From Neostapfia colusana (Eukaryota; Streptophyta; Magnoliopsida; Poales; Poaceae), in NCBI GenBank assembly GCA_030760725.1, contig JASWHV010000004.1:55085136-55149135 (forward strand): 64,000 nucleotides of DNA, in the 5' to 3' direction. Positions within the stretch are counted from its first letter, which is position 1. Every line of letters starts with the position of its first letter. This document shows positions 62,639 through 64,000 of this stretch, piece by piece. The notes under the pieces were generated by a model. It was not told where the DNA came from. It worked only from the letters and a program-made list of their open reading frames with translations, and made no database searches. A program made the translations under genes and the position numbers.

Positions 62639-63316
62639 CTACAGGGGCCCCGAGCTCTCACAGCGGAGAAGAAGACGTCGGGTAGTAAGATCCTTCACAG
62701 ACAAACCAAAAGGATCAAACTCAATAGAAACATGGTTGTCAGTGGTAAAACGACGAATAGAAAGAAGATGCTGAATGATGTCCGAAGCAACAAGAACATC
62801 ACGAAGACGAAAAGAACCCGACGAACCCGAGTCACCTACTGAGGTGACCGGAAGAACAGACCCATTCCAAACAACGATAGAGGAAGGAAAAGAAGGGTGG
62901 GAAGGGTGGGTAGAAGAAAGTATACCAGCGTCAGGGGTGGTGTGGTACGAAGCTCCGGAGTCCACAACCCACTTAGGGCCAGGTGGTGTGAGACTCACTG
63001 TGCTGAAGGAGGACGCGAGTGACTGGCGATCCCAAGCCTGAGCAGAGTCAGGGTGTGGCGCCGACGACTCGGGCTGAACAACTGGGTTCCCCGAAGCCCA
63101 GTTAGCCAGAGAGGAAGGCCCGGCCGCAGAGTAGCCCGGTCCGCCAGGGGGCAGGGTCCACTGTCCACCAGCCGCGTAGAAAGACCTGCCGTAAGCCGGA
63201 GTGATCACGTAGGCCGGCCGAGGGCGCAGTGGGCGAAGTGCAGGAAGACCCGGAGACGGCCCAGGCCACATCGAGATCTGGCCAGTCCACGGGTTGTAGG
63301 GTGTGGGCCAGGTCAC
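62639..63316 (-). pseudogene. Copia H protease and gag C-terminus
   Basis: An open 225-codon stretch: MTWPTPYNPWTGQISMWPGP near the start, a Tyr/Gly/Pro-rich part, SLASSFSTVSLTPPGPKWVV and the protease DSGASYHTTPDAGILSSTHP (about 62960). It then reads VLPVTSVGDSG, HLLSIRRFTTDNHVSIEFDP and VKDLTTRRLLLRCESSGPL. A single frame with no stop. It follows the gag capsid directly. Confidence 0.88.
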
Positions 63317-64000
63317 ACCACCCTGACCCCGACTACCACTACTGCCACCAGTAGCACCGGTACCCCTAGAGCCACCACCAGCACTAGCTGTACCACCTCC
63401 ACCAGTCCCTCCACCACGGCCACCGCGCCTGCCACGACGGCGGTTCCCACTACCACAGGAGGTAGCAGGTACTCTTGGTGTGCTAGGTGGACGCGAAGGC
63501 TAGCCCCCAGAACCAGCAGGTGGAGGAGGGCGTGAAGACGACCCAGAGCCGTAGAAGGCCGAGGCAGGGGAGGAGGCAGTGGAGCCGCCCTGGGTGATCT
63601 CCTCGAGCTCGAGGTCCGACCAGACCTTCTCGAAGGTCGGGAAGGGCTTCTCGCGGACAATCCACGAGCGAACGTGGTGTAGCGCTCGTTCAGGCCCTGA
63701 AGGACCTGAAGGACGAGGGTACTGTCCGAGATGGGCTCTCCAAGGTCACGAAGGGCATCCGCCATACCCTCCATCTGGCAACAGTATGCAGTAATAGAGA
63801 GATCACCCTGGACAGTAGTATCGAAGCGAGCCCGAATGTGGAGAGCTCGGGTCGCTTGGTTCCCCTGGAACCGAAGCTCGAGGACCAGCCAGGCCAGACG
63901 AGTTGTACCACCACCCTGCTGGGTGACGATATCCTGAAGCTCCTCAGAAAGCGAGGCAAGGATCCATGAAAGGACAAGACTGTCCATGTAGATCCACGAG
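63313..64000 (-). pseudogene. Copia H gag capsid, continuing past the window edge
   Basis: The minus strand reads MDSLVLSWILASLSEELQDI, TRLAWLVLELRFQGNQATRA, SITAYCCQMEGMADALRDLG and VLQVLQGLNERYTTF, the copia capsid shared with copia A. A frameshift near 63670 moves the rest (DLELEEITQGG-type, Gly/Ser-rich) into another frame. The N-terminus, PBS and 5' LTR lie right of the window. No CCHC knuckle is seen. Confidence 0.88.

Overview
This window is repeat-dominated nuclear DNA from a grass (Poaceae; panicoid would fit, species not determined). The evidence is GC-rich Ty1/copia and Ty3/gypsy elements of grass type, an RTE-clade LINE ending in an (AAC)n-type tract, hAT-type MITEs, and one split gene with plant-type GT/AG introns. 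I see no bacterial, viral or organellar gene, no tRNA or rRNA gene and no CRISPR array.

Host gene: exons of a DUF3752/GPALPP-motif gene lie on the minus strand at 3255-3582, 4984-5099 and 5257-5351. Two further minus-strand exons at 44900-44948 and 45088-45141 match in intron phase and read on sensibly. The simplest reading is one gene whose introns were inflated by transposons, with a single intron of about 39.5 kb (5352-44899). The 5' end of the gene is not in the window.

Layout: 1-1310, copia fragment (-); 1311-2435, decayed gypsy LTR (-); 2436-7117, host gene 3' part with a SINE-like piece and two MITEs; 7118-24740, inverted copia LTR remnant plus a plus-strand copia (element P), interrupted by a hAT element (10880-11367) and by a very young 12.5-kb Tekay-like gypsy (11445-23944, TSD ACGTT); 24741-30481, 5' part of another gypsy (Q, -) holding a 745-bp small LTR element (TSD ATCTA) and an RTE LINE (14-bp TSD); 30800-31137, second RTE fragment; 31142-38174, copia A (-) in a tandem LTR arrangement with a SMART/TRIM chimera at its primer-binding site; 38175-44766, copia B (-) holding a gene-capturing LTR element (40514-42677, TSD CAAAC); 44767-46189, host intron and exons; 46190-47473, deleted copia C; 47474-54003, a gypsy-like LTR (E) with a G-box-bearing tandem repeat, split by copia D (47873-53550, TSD ACCTC); 54004-55596, copia F; 55597-58401, copia G; 58402-64000, copia H, split by an Ac/Ds-like hAT (58777-59854) and running off the right edge.

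Main points: (1) the youngest element, the gypsy, has almost identical LTRs and one long open frame, yet lacks reverse transcriptase and RNase H, so it must have been mobilised in trans. (2) Copia P carries what looks like a captured DUF1645 host-gene fragment in place of gag. (3) A 2.2-kb LTR element inside copia B carries a NAC-domain fragment and a second non-retroviral reading frame. (4) Several elements show recombination scars: inverted LTRs, a shared LTR, unlike LTRs at the two ends of one element, and a PBS-to-PBS chimera. Most in-frame stops that I compared with sister copies are CAG/TGG/CGA to TAG/TGA changes, as expected of methylcytosine decay.
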